A stretch of DNA of 54,514 bases from an uncultured Dorea sp. (GTDB taxonomy: Bacteria > Bacillota > Clostridia > Lachnospirales > Lachnospiraceae), in assembly GCA_910586965.1 (NCBI GenBank), contig CAJUMF010000025.1, positions 1-54,514 of the forward strand. The letters are read 5' to 3'. A program made the position numbers and the translations under genes. The notes beneath the pieces are model-generated. The model was not told the DNA's origin. It did no database searches and worked only from the letters and a program-made list of their open reading frames with translations. Shown piece by piece: positions 7,018 through 15,100 of this stretch (positions are counted from its first letter, which is position 1; each line of letters opens with the position of its first letter).

Positions 7018-8721
7018 ATGAAGAAGGCATTGCCGGTTGGTGTGGATAATTTTGAAAAACTGATTACCGATGGGTATTACTATGTGGATAAAACGATATT
7101 TATTAAGGAATTGTTGGATTTAAAAGGAGAGGTGAACCTGTTTACCCGCCCGAGGCGTTTTGGGAAGACGCTGAACTTAAGTATGCTCCGGTATTTCTTT
7201 GAGGATACGGGAAATGAAGAGAAGAACGGGCAGAATCGGGAACTTTTCCGAGGTCTGAAGATTATGGACGCGGGGGAGGAATATATGGAGCAGATGGGCG
7301 CATATCCGGTGATAAACCTGACGCTTAAGTCTGCAAAGCAGCGTTCCTTGAAGGCGGCTTATATTAAGATGAAGGAGGAGCTTGCGGAAGAGTTCAAGCG
7401 GCATAAGTATGTGCTGGAAAGCAGCAGGATTGAGGACAGTGATAAGAAGAAATATCAGGAGCTTGCAGATGGCAGGGCGGAGTACGAAGATTACTCTGGT
7501 GCGTTGAAGTTTTTAAGCAAATGTCTTTACCAGGCTACGGGGAAGAGTACGGTCATTCTGATCGATGAATATGACGTTCCGCTGGAGAATGCGTATTTTA
7601 AGGGATTCTATGATGAGATGGTTGACTTTATCCGGTCGCTGTTTGAATCCGGGCTGAAGACAAATAATTATCTGCGGTTTGCCGTTATTACCGGGTGTCT
7701 CAGGATTTCCAGGGAGAGTATTTTTACCGGGCTGAACCATCTGCGGATTGTCTCGGTGCTTGACCAGCAGTACAGTGAGCATTTTGGGTTTACTGAGCCG
7801 GAAGTATTGGAGATGATGGGATATTATGGTGTAGAAAGCCGTTTTTCTACTATGAAGGAATGGTACGACGGATATTCGCTCGGAAAGACAGAAGTTTATA
7901 ATCCCTGGAGCGTAATCAACTATATGTGTGATCTGCGTGCAAGTATCAAAGCTTTTCCACGTCCGTACTGGATCAATACCAGTTCCAATGATATCATTAA
8001 GGATATGATCGCCAGGGCTGACCGGGAGACGAAGGGGCAGATTGAAACGCTTTTGGAAGGCGGAACGTTGGATATCCAGGTGCATGAGGAAGTTACCTAT
8101 GGGGATATGCACAGCAGCGGGGAGAATCTGTGGAATTTTCTTTATTTTACGGGATATCTTACGAAAGAGAGTGAGTATTTTAAAGAGTCTGCTATCTTTC
8201 TGCGAACGCGGATTCCCGATGTAGAGGTGAAGACCATATACCAGACGACGATACTGAATCTATTCCGGAACAGGATAAAGAAAGAGGATTTCCGGGATTT
8301 GTACCGCGCGATGGAGGATGGGGATGCAGACAGGATGCGGGATATATTGAATGGACAATTGTTTCCTACCATCAGTTTCTATGATAGTGCGGAGAACTTT
8401 TACCATGGCTTTTTAACCGGCATCTTAAGCCAGAGTGAGAATTATCTGGTGAAATCGAACCGGGAATCGGGGAATGGGCGCTCGGACATCATGGTGAAAA
8501 GCCCTTCACTGCGTGGACGGTCGTTTATCCTGGAAGTCAAGGTATCGGGGGATATAGATGCTTTGGAGAGTGACGCAGAGAAGGCCCTTGAGCAGATTTA
8601 TGAGAAAAAATATATGGAAGAACTGCGTATGGAAGGGTATCGAAAGATTGACTGCTATGGGATATCGTTCTTCCGGAAGGACTGCGAGGTGCGGTTTGGG
8701 AGCAAGTCTATGAACTTTTGA
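7018..8721 (+). CDS. AAA-ATPase_like / PDDEXK_9 protein
   Basis: The start at ATG 7018 is preferred over an upstream TG-type start at 6964: GGAGG lies 7 bases before it and the protein then opens with the family's standard KKALPVGVDNFEKLI. 567 aa. Degenerate P-loop RPRRFGKT at 44-51, Walker B VILIDEYD at 179-186. The C-terminal PD-(D/E)XK-like domain has D490 (GRSD) and E506-V-K508. Such proteins are multicopy in gut Clostridia and Bacteroidetes; their role is not established, with nuclease or mobile-element links suspected. No frameshift seen. Confidence 0.85.
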   Translation: MKKALPVGVDNFEKLITDGYYYVDKTIFIKELLDLKGEVNLFTRPRRFGKTLNLSMLRYFFEDTGNEEKNGQNRELFRGLKIMDAGEEYMEQMGAYPVINLTLKSAKQRSLKAAYIKMKEELAEEFKRHKYVLESSRIEDSDKKKYQELADGRAEYEDYSGALKFLSKCLYQATGKSTVILIDEYDVPLENAYFKGFYDEMVDFIRSLFESGLKTNNYLRFAVITGCLRISRESIFTGLNHLRIVSVLDQQYSEHFGFTEPEVLEMMGYYGVESRFSTMKEWYDGYSLGKTEVYNPWSVINYMCDLRASIKAFPRPYWINTSSNDIIKDMIARADRETKGQIETLLEGGTLDIQVHEEVTYGDMHSSGENLWNFLYFTGYLTKESEYFKESAIFLRTRIPDVEVKTIYQTTILNLFRNRIKKEDFRDLYRAMEDGDADRMRDILNGQLFPTISFYDSAENFYHGFLTGILSQSENYLVKSNRESGNGRSDIMVKSPSLRGRSFILEVKVSGDIDALESDAEKALEQIYEKKYMEELRMEGYRKIDCYGISFFRKDCEVRFGSKSMNF

Positions 8722-8746
8722 CCTTGAAATCATTTTATGATATACT
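8718..8746 (+). promoter_or_regulatory. Promoter of the coiled-coil gene
   Basis: TTGACC (8718-8723)-17 bp-TATACT (8741-8746). The -35 overlaps the stop codon of the preceding gene. The TATACT is 53 bases before the ATG at 8800. Confidence 0.6.
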
Positions 8747-8799
8747 AATGCAGGCGGAACGTATAGAATGTTCAATAATATAAAAAAGAGGCCTTAATT

Positions 8800-9741
8800 A
8801 TGACAGAACAAGAATTTCATAAATTAAAACAATTGGATCTTATACAGATATTGCTGACACAAGGTAATGAGGTCACAATGCAGCAAGAGGATTTGAAAAA
8901 GAAAAATGAGCGGCTGGGATTGCTTTTAGAAGAGAATGACATCATAAAGGCGAAACTCAACGACAGGGACGCCATGACGGAGATGATCAAAAAAGAACTC
9001 AATGAATGTGATGAACGTATCGGTGAGCTGGAAGAAACGATGAAAAACATGTATGCGGACAGGAGAATTGAGCTGGAAGATGCAGGTTCCATCGTACAGG
9101 CGGCGTTAGAACTGAATAAGATATTTGAGGAGGCGCAGCGGGAGGCGGAACAATACATACGGAATGTGGGACAGGAACCCACACCCACACTCATACATCC
9201 AGAACTGGAGCAGTTAGAGAAAGTGTGCGAGACTCCGGACGCGAAGGCTGTGTCCGAAGCAGAGCCGGAGACTGTGTCCGAAGCGGAGGCAGAGGAAGTA
9301 TGTCTACGTCCGGAGGAAGGAAAAGCAGAAGATATATGTGAGACCCCAGAGCCGGAGGCCGTGTCCGAAGCAGGGCCGGAGGAAGTATGTCTGCATCCGG
9401 AGCCAGAGGCTGTGTCCGAAGTAGAGGCGGAGAAAGTATGCCTGCATCCGGAAGAAGAGAGCCCGGAGCCGGAGAAAGCGGAGGCAACAAGTGAGGCTCG
9501 GGAGTCGGAGAAAACGGAAGAAACATGTGAGAATTCAGAGCCGGAGAAGGCGGAAGAATCGTGCGGGCATTCGGAATTACAACATCCGGAGGAACCGTGT
9601 CAGCATCCGCAGCCCAAGGAGTCCGCAGCAGGAGTTCCAAGTCATGAGACAGAAAAACCACTGGCAAAAGAAAAGCCGTCAGTAAAAGCAGAGAAAAAGC
9701 ATAAAGGCTTTCTAAGATTTTTTTGGAAATGGAAGAAGTAG
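8800..9741 (+). CDS. Coiled-coil protein with acidic Cys-containing repeats (copy A)
   Basis: 313 aa, cytoplasmic by appearance (no signal peptide). Residues ~1-130 form a long coiled coil. The segment RRIELEDAGSIVQAALEL followed by EEAQREAEQYI aligns with the protein at 11107, so the two are paralogues. Residues ~140-290 are low-complexity and acidic, with an approximately 17-residue unit of the type EAVSEAGPEEVCLHPEP carrying a Cys. The C-terminus GFLRFFWKWKK is short, basic and aromatic and could contact membrane. It lies just upstream of the recombinase gene. No function is recognised; it could be structural for the surface-assembly cluster or regulatory for the switch. Confidence 0.75.
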   Translation: MTEQEFHKLKQLDLIQILLTQGNEVTMQQEDLKKKNERLGLLLEENDIIKAKLNDRDAMTEMIKKELNECDERIGELEETMKNMYADRRIELEDAGSIVQAALELNKIFEEAQREAEQYIRNVGQEPTPTLIHPELEQLEKVCETPDAKAVSEAEPETVSEAEAEEVCLRPEEGKAEDICETPEPEAVSEAGPEEVCLHPEPEAVSEVEAEKVCLHPEEESPEPEKAEATSEARESEKTEETCENSEPEKAEESCGHSELQHPEEPCQHPQPKESAAGVPSHETEKPLAKEKPSVKAEKKHKGFLRFFWKWKK

Positions 9742-9811
9742 ATGAATAATCTGATTATAATGCAGTTATATTATCCTTTGTGTGAGGAGAAACAGAAAGG
9801 AGGATGACTGC

Positions 9812-10675
9812 ATGCAGGTTATGGGTAATATAATTATTCCAGGATGTCCGGACGGATGCACCGTGCAGGATTTCAAAGATATTTTGTATAATGATGAGAA
9901 ATCACAAGCCACTATTGATAAATATGTACGTTCGATAGAACGCCTGTCAAAGTTTTTGGAGGGCAGAGATATCACAAAGGAGATGTTGATAAGATACAGG
10001 GATGAGCTGTTGAAGACATGCATGGCTCAGACAGTAAATGGAGCTCTGTCAGCAATCAATGCTTACCTGGATTACTGCGGGATGCCCGGTATGAAGATGC
10101 GGCTCTTAAAGGTACAGCGGAGGCCGTTTCTGGAAGAATCAAGAGAGCTTGCCAAGGAGGACTACAAAAGACTTCTGAATGCATCCAGATGCCGGAAGGA
10201 CCATAGGCTGTATATGATTCTTCTGACTCTTGGCAGTACAGGGATACGGATCAGCGAGCTGCGTTATATCACTGTGGAAGCGGCAGAAAGCGGACGGGCG
10301 CAGATTCACCTGAAAGGGAAAAACCGTACAGTCATATTGCAGAAAGAGTTGTGCGGCAGATTGAAAATGTATGCGGAAAAGAGAGGAATCAAGAAAGGAT
10401 ATATCTTCCGGATCCGCAGCGGCAGGCCGATGGACAGATCCAATATCTGCCATGATATGAAGAAACTCAGCGTGGAGGCGAAAGTTGAGCCGTGCAAGGT
10501 ATTTCCGCATAATCTGCGTCATTTGTTTGCAAGGACATTTTATGAGGTGGAAAAGAATCTGGCACATCTGGCGGATGTATTGGGGCACAGCAAGATAGAG
10601 ACGACAAGGATATATATAGCAGCCAGTGCAAGTACACATGAGAAAATTCTGAATAAAATGCAGCTTATCATATAA
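9812..10675 (+). CDS. Tyrosine recombinase of the invertible switch
   Basis: The start at ATG 9812 is set by AAAGGAGG eight bases upstream. 287 aa: an N-terminal SAM-like core-binding domain (residues ~12-100) and a C-terminal catalytic domain with the full set R146 (STGIRISE), H233-x-x-R236 (HNLRH), H259 (LGHSK) and nucleophile Y268 (TRIYIA). This is an intact Xer/integrase-type enzyme. It has no phage or conjugative neighbours. Three bases after its stop lies one of two inverted 26-bp recombination-site candidates, so its likely substrate is that 215-bp segment, by analogy with invertible-promoter recombinases of Clostridia and Bacteroides. The promoter inside the segment now fires toward its 3' end, which would give antisense RNA. 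Confidence 0.92.
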   Translation: MQVMGNIIIPGCPDGCTVQDFKDILYNDEKSQATIDKYVRSIERLSKFLEGRDITKEMLIRYRDELLKTCMAQTVNGALSAINAYLDYCGMPGMKMRLLKVQRRPFLEESRELAKEDYKRLLNASRCRKDHRLYMILLTLGSTGIRISELRYITVEAAESGRAQIHLKGKNRTVILQKELCGRLKMYAEKRGIKKGYIFRIRSGRPMDRSNICHDMKKLSVEAKVEPCKVFPHNLRHLFARTFYEVEKNLAHLADVLGHSKIETTRIYIAASASTHEKILNKMQLII

Positions 10676-10677
10676 AA

Positions 10678-10703
10678 TACCCCAGAATATCCATTCTGTG
10701 GTA
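10678..10703 (+). repeat. Left inverted repeat / recombination site (IR-L)
   Basis: A 26-bp site with arms TACCCCAGAAT and ATTCTGTGGTA around the centre ATCC. It matches the reverse complement of 10919-10944 at 25 of 26 positions; the single mismatch is in the outer arm. It starts 3 bases after the recombinase stop codon. Confidence 0.9.
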
Positions 10704-10724
10704 TCTCTAATAATATATCGACTA

Positions 10725-10764
10725 CATATAGGGTAATAATAACTATTTCTGTCAAAAAAATCAA
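10725..10764 (-). promoter_or_regulatory. Promoter inside the invertible segment, facing left
   Basis: On the minus strand, TTGATT (10764-10759)-17 bp-TATTAT (10741-10736). Overlapping it is a perfect TTGACA (10755-10750) with TATATG 19 bp further on (10730-10725). After inversion these would sit near IR-R and read into the surface cluster. Confidence 0.6.
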
Positions 10765-10794
10765 CATTGTTACAAATATATGAAAACATATGAA

Positions 10795-10828
10795 ATAAAC
10801 CTGAGATATGATATGGTATCAGGTTTAT
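10795..10828. other. Stem-loop inside the invertible segment
   Basis: A perfect 10-bp stem, ATAAACCTGA (10795-10804) with TCAGGTTTAT (10819-10828), 14-nt loop and no adjacent T-run. Possibly an RNA structure or a protein-binding dyad. Confidence 0.5.
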
Positions 10829-10844
10829 GTGTGTGCTGTTTTTT

Positions 10845-10877
10845 CCCTTAGGAATATATATTCCGAGGGATTTTTTT
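10845..10877 (+). terminator. Terminator inside the invertible segment
   Basis: CCCTT and GGAAT on the left pair with ATTCC and GAGGG on the right (10845-10869, one bulged A and one G-U pair), followed by A and seven T. It is oriented so that transcripts leaving the recombinase gene stop before the surface cluster. Confidence 0.75.
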
Positions 10878-10918
10878 GCTTTTTCGGGGGATATTACATT
10901 GCTGCCGTCCGGCGCTCT

Positions 10919-10944
10919 TACCACAGAATGGATATTCTGTGGTA
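10919..10944 (-). repeat. Right inverted repeat / recombination site (IR-R)
   Basis: A 26-bp site with perfect 11-bp dyad arms TACCACAGAAT and ATTCTGTGGTA around the centre GGAT, the reverse complement of the IR-L centre ATCC. The two sites are therefore in opposite orientation, which gives inversion rather than deletion. Confidence 0.9.
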
Positions 10945-11032
10945 AAAAAGACTACTCCATAGACGTCGCAAAAAAAATTTTAAAATAACCTGTTTTTCTA
11001 GAATTTTTTGACGCATCTTTTGACTGTCCGTT

Positions 11033-11041
11033 TGCTATACT
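11033..11041 (+). promoter_or_regulatory. Possible fixed extended -10 promoter outside the switch
   Basis: TGCTATACT (11033-11041) without a good -35 at the right distance. Two TTTTGAC repeats (11007-11012, 11019-11024 region) lie just upstream. It may give basal or activator-dependent expression independent of segment orientation. Confidence 0.4.
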
Positions 11042-11106
11042 CAAGCCAATCCAGAAAAAGTGAGGCATAAAAAGCGGGAGTCAGATGTCCGAAAGTGAGG
11101 CATGGT

Positions 11107-11550
11107 ATGACGATAAAGGAATTACAGAAACTGAAAAGGCGGGAGCTCCTCCATCTGCTGGTGGAGCAAAGCAAAGAATCCCTTGGCCTGCAGACAGAGC
11201 AGGAAGAAAAGGAATCAGAGGCTGCTCACCTGGAGGACAGCAATATGAAACTCAGGGCCAAGATAGAAGCCAAGGACATCCAGATTGAGAGACTTAGGGG
11301 GAGGCTTGAGAGCAAGCGGGAGCGTATCGGAGATCTGGAAAAAGAGATAGAAGCATGGTGTTCAAGCAGGCAGGCGGGACTTGAAAGTGCACACACGGTT
11401 GCGGAGGCGGCGCTTAAGTTCAGCGGTATCGTAGAGGCAGCGCAGAATGCGGCGGACCAGTACTTATACAATATCAGACAGAGGTATGCAGAGCCAGCGG
11501 CTATATGCGGCCGGCCGGAGATTAGCAGTATAGGAGGGCCTGAAGGGTAA
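11107..11550 (+). CDS. Coiled-coil protein, paralogue (copy B)
   Basis: The start at ATG 11107 (GTGAGG six bases before) is chosen because it aligns with copy A: MTIKELQKLKRRELLHLL here, MTEQEFHKLKQLDLIQIL there. 147 aa, nearly all coiled coil. It ends in a segment AEAALKFSGIVEAAQNAADQ homologous to copy A, and lacks the acidic repeat tail. The stop overlaps the signal peptidase start by one base. Being first in the cluster and coupled to lepB suggests a cytoplasmic accessory of secretion or assembly; its function is unknown. Confidence 0.8.
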   Translation: MTIKELQKLKRRELLHLLVEQSKESLGLQTEQEEKESEAAHLEDSNMKLRAKIEAKDIQIERLRGRLESKRERIGDLEKEIEAWCSSRQAGLESAHTVAEAALKFSGIVEAAQNAADQYLYNIRQRYAEPAAICGRPEISSIGGPEG

Positions 11551-12149
11551 TGGATAAAAAGGACACGCAGAATGCGAAGGAACTCACGATTCCGAGCCTG
11601 GAAGTGTTGGAAGCTGAACTAAAAAAAGAACAGTACAGGAGCAACTACAGCAAAGTGCTGAAAAGTACATTGTTTTCACTGCTGGTAGTTGCGGCGGTGG
11701 CGGCTTTGATCGCGGTGTTGCTGCTCCCGGTACTGCAGATCAGCGGAACATCCATGACGGAGACTCTGCAGGATCGGGATATCGTAGTAGCGGTTAACAG
11801 TTCAAAGTATAAGACCGGAGATGTCATTGCTTTCTACTATAATAATAACATCCTAATCAAACGGGTGATAGCCGGCCCGGGAGACTGGGTAAATATCGAT
11901 GAAGAGGGCAATGTATTTGTTAACGAAGTGAAACTGGATGAACCGTACATCAAGGAAAAGTCGCTCGGGGAGTGCAACATAGAACTTCCCTACCAGGTGC
12001 CAGACGAAAAATGCTTTGTGATGGGGGACCATCGGGCGACAAGTATAGACAGCCGGAATTCAACGGTTGGCTGCATAGGAAATGACGCGGTCATAGGGAA
12101 GATCATGATTCGGGTATGGCCGCTTTCAAGCATCGGTATCATAAAGTAG
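11550..12149 (+). CDS. lepB: Signal peptidase I
   Basis: 199 aa: a cytoplasmic N-terminus, one membrane helix (~38-60), then the catalytic domain. Ser68 sits in SGTSMTE and Lys104 in ILIKRVIAGPGD; box E is GDHRATSIDSRN. This is a bacterial-type (Ser/Lys) SPase I, membrane-anchored with its active site outside. Signal peptidases inside sortase clusters are commonly dedicated to, or chaperone, pilin processing. It lies 31 bases before the large adhesin gene. Confidence 0.93.
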   Translation: MDKKDTQNAKELTIPSLEVLEAELKKEQYRSNYSKVLKSTLFSLLVVAAVAALIAVLLLPVLQISGTSMTETLQDRDIVVAVNSSKYKTGDVIAFYYNNNILIKRVIAGPGDWVNIDEEGNVFVNEVKLDEPYIKEKSLGECNIELPYQVPDEKCFVMGDHRATSIDSRNSTVGCIGNDAVIGKIMIRVWPLSSIGIIK

Positions 12150-12180
12150 TTGAAGTAGATAAAAGGAGGGAGGCTGCATT

Positions 12181-15100
12181 ATGGAATCTCCAATTTTAAA
12201 GCAGATTGTGAAATTCTTACAGACACGTAAAAAACAAAAGCAGTGGATGGTAGTATTTGTATTCATGGCTGTCATTGTCGGATTTGGTACAGTTACAGCA
12301 CTCAAGATGATGGGGCAGGCGATGACCTGCAAGGAAAAGGTGTTGGATTGCCAACTGGCGCTGCATGAGCACACGAAAGGTTGTTTTGACAAGGATAAGA
12401 ATGTGGTGTGTGGATATGCGGACTATGCAGTACATAAGCATAATGACGACTGCTACAACGCAGAGCATAAGCTGATATGCAGGCTGCCGGAAGTAGAGAA
12501 ACACGAGCATACGAAGAAATGCTATGAAAAGACGAAGACTCTCGTGTGCGGGCAGGAAGAATCCGACGGGCATCAGCATGGAGACGGCTGCTACCAGACC
12601 GAGAAGGGCGACCTTAAGTGCAAGAAAGAAGAGCACAGCCACTCGGACGGTTGTTACGATGAGGAAGGGAATCTCGTATGTGATGCAGAGGAGCATCAGC
12701 ATGATGATGATTGCTACAAATGGGAAGATGTGCTTGTCTGCGGCGCCAAGGAAGGCGAAGGCGGACACAAGCATACGGACAAATGTTACGACGTGCAGGA
12801 GACGCTGGTATGCGGCAAGCTTGAACTGCATACCCACACGGATAAGTGCTTTGAAAAGATTGACAAAAACGGCAAGAAAGAGCCGGGGAATCTTAAGATT
12901 GTCTGCGGTAAGACAGAGCTTAAAGAACACACCCACACCGAGGACGCAGGATGCTTAAGGACTGTAGATGCCGCAGAGGCGGATGTAATCCAGGAGAAGC
13001 TTGACAAAGAAGCCGAAGAAACGCAGCCCGAGGTATCCAAAGACGGAAACGAAATCTTCACAACAGACATGAATGAAGAGACGGAAGGCGAAGCATTAGA
13101 AGGCGCGGAAGGCGAGGCATCAGAAGATGCAGCGGCGGAAGGTGAAGGCGTGGAAGGCGAAGTGGCAGAAGGCGAAGGTGCAGAAGGCGAGGCATCGGAA
13201 GATGCAGCGGCGGAAGGCGAAGAGCCAGAGACAGCAGGAGACGATGAGCAGGAAGATGCAGAGGCAGAAGGTGAAGAGCCGCAGGGTTATGAAGAGAGCA
13301 AGACCTATGAAGGCCTGGGCTATATCGTAACAGCTTCCTATAATAAGGACGCAAATATTCCGGAAGAAGCAAAGTTTGTCGCAGAGCGGATTACGGAAGA
13401 GAGCGACGAAGAAAATTATAAGAAACATGAGGCCGAATATAAAAAGAGTCTGGGCAGTGAAGACGCTACCATGAGTGCACTGTTTAAGCTTGGCTTTTAT
13501 GTAGACGGCGAAGAGGTAGAGCCGGCAAGTCCGGTAATGATAACGGTTCAATTCGTAGATAAGAATGGTCTGCCGGAAGGTAAGCCGATTAAGGTCGTAC
13601 ACTTTGGAGACGATAAGACGGAAGTTATTGACGGAAGCAAGGCGGAGAGCGGGAGCACTTCCTTTAAGACAGATGGATTTTCAATATTTGGATTTGGACC
13701 GGATGAGGAAAATGAAGATGAAACGGTGGATGCTGATTCAGAGCTCATTCCAATATCGGGAGACTATACATATGAAGGGGATGCATTTGACATCGCCTTT
13801 CATATTGAAGGAAATGCCACTTTTTTGAATGATGATATCTCTTTAGCTGGCGATGAAACTATATCGGAGAATACAAGTAAAGAACCAAAAAATGAGGAAG
13901 CTGGAGCATCAGAAGGAGACGAAACTGAAGGGGATAAAACTGAAGCTAGCGGAGCATTTAAAGAAGATGCTGATATAGATAATTCAGGAGAAGATGTGGC
14001 AGATACAGAAGCCAAAGACAAAGTAGTGGATAATGAAAATGCTGGAGAAAATGAAAGGCTTGAATTTGTAGCAAAGGATTTAGGAGAAGAGTCAGTAGAA
14101 TATCAGACATTTGTATCTTATATGCAGGATTCAGGTAAAGATGTTGATTTGATGCAGATTAGGACATTGTCTTATGAGGTGACTTATAGCGGAAAACCAC
14201 TTAATATAGAAGATTGTGATATAACAGCAGATATCATACCCAAAGAGGCTATGATTAATAATACTGAAGAAGATGGTGATGGCAATTCTATTGAGGCTTT
14301 TGAGATAAAAACTAACTCAACAGTAAATGAAATAGAGGCTGTACCTACGAATAATGATGCGCAGAGAAGAGTTGTGAGGCTTAATAATTTAAGTGGAGCC
14401 CCGTTAGTTGCATCAGTTCGATCAAACTCTAATCCTGAATTTACAGTGCAATATTATGCTTATATGCATATCATGGAAGACGATCCTAATTTTAATACGA
14501 ATGCTAAGGCAAGCATCGATTTGATTGATACAAGTGGTGGCAATCTTCCTACAAACAAATTGACTCAAAATACGAAAAATATTTATGTGGATGGAACAAA
14601 AGCAGTAGGTACATGGCGTGATATTGTATACAAAGGGCGTGAGCGTTCATTAGAGATGATTTATTCTGAATCACCATATAGCCTCTTATCTTATCCAGGA
14701 CTTGAGAATTTTGACAAGTTTGCGACCAAAAAAAATGGTGAAGGGTTAGGTGAAGCATCAAAAGCACAACATCACTATGATACTACGGAAGTATGGGTTT
14801 TGAAGGAAGGAGGAAATCCAAAAAGTAAGGATTATGCAGACTGGACGATTTATGGAAAGAAAAATGCTGAGAAAGAGTATATAGATGTTGATGTTAATGA
14901 TGTACACAGTTTGGAATTTACTAATAATCCAGATGTTGAGTCAGAAACAAAAATATTAGTAACAGATAACACAGTAATCAGGCTGGTAGCTGATATAAAT
15001 AGCGAATCTTATACAAATGATGTGGCATTTTATGATTATGATATTACTGATGGGAAGGTATATACAGATAAGACATTAAAGAAAGAAAAGGACAGATCAA

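Larger units (their letters stand above)
10704..10918. other. Probable invertible promoter segment (215 bp)
   Basis: Bounded by inverted copies of a 26-bp dyad site next to a tyrosine recombinase. It contains no ORF of note but holds regulatory parts: minus-strand promoter motifs at 10725-10764, a 10-bp-stem hairpin at 10795-10828 and a + strand terminator at 10845-10877. In the orientation given, the promoter points to the recombinase and the terminator faces the pilus cluster. Inverting it would turn the promoter toward the cluster and leave the terminator behind it. Inversion itself is inferred, not seen. Confidence 0.8.

Noticed and set aside
9812..10675. Recombinase as the integrase of a prophage or integrative element
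   Set aside because: No phage, conjugation, excisionase or tRNA attachment features lie nearby; the adjacent inverted sites explain it better.
10678..10944. The two dyad sites read as simple terminator hairpins
   Set aside because: Neither has a T-run on the 3' side of its stem on either strand, and the two copies are 25/26 identical in opposite orientation with a polar centre, which fits recombination sites better.
11085..11288. 67-aa ORF overlapping the start of the second coiled-coil gene
   Set aside because: Out of frame with the paralogue-supported gene at 11107, and no homology-like pattern.
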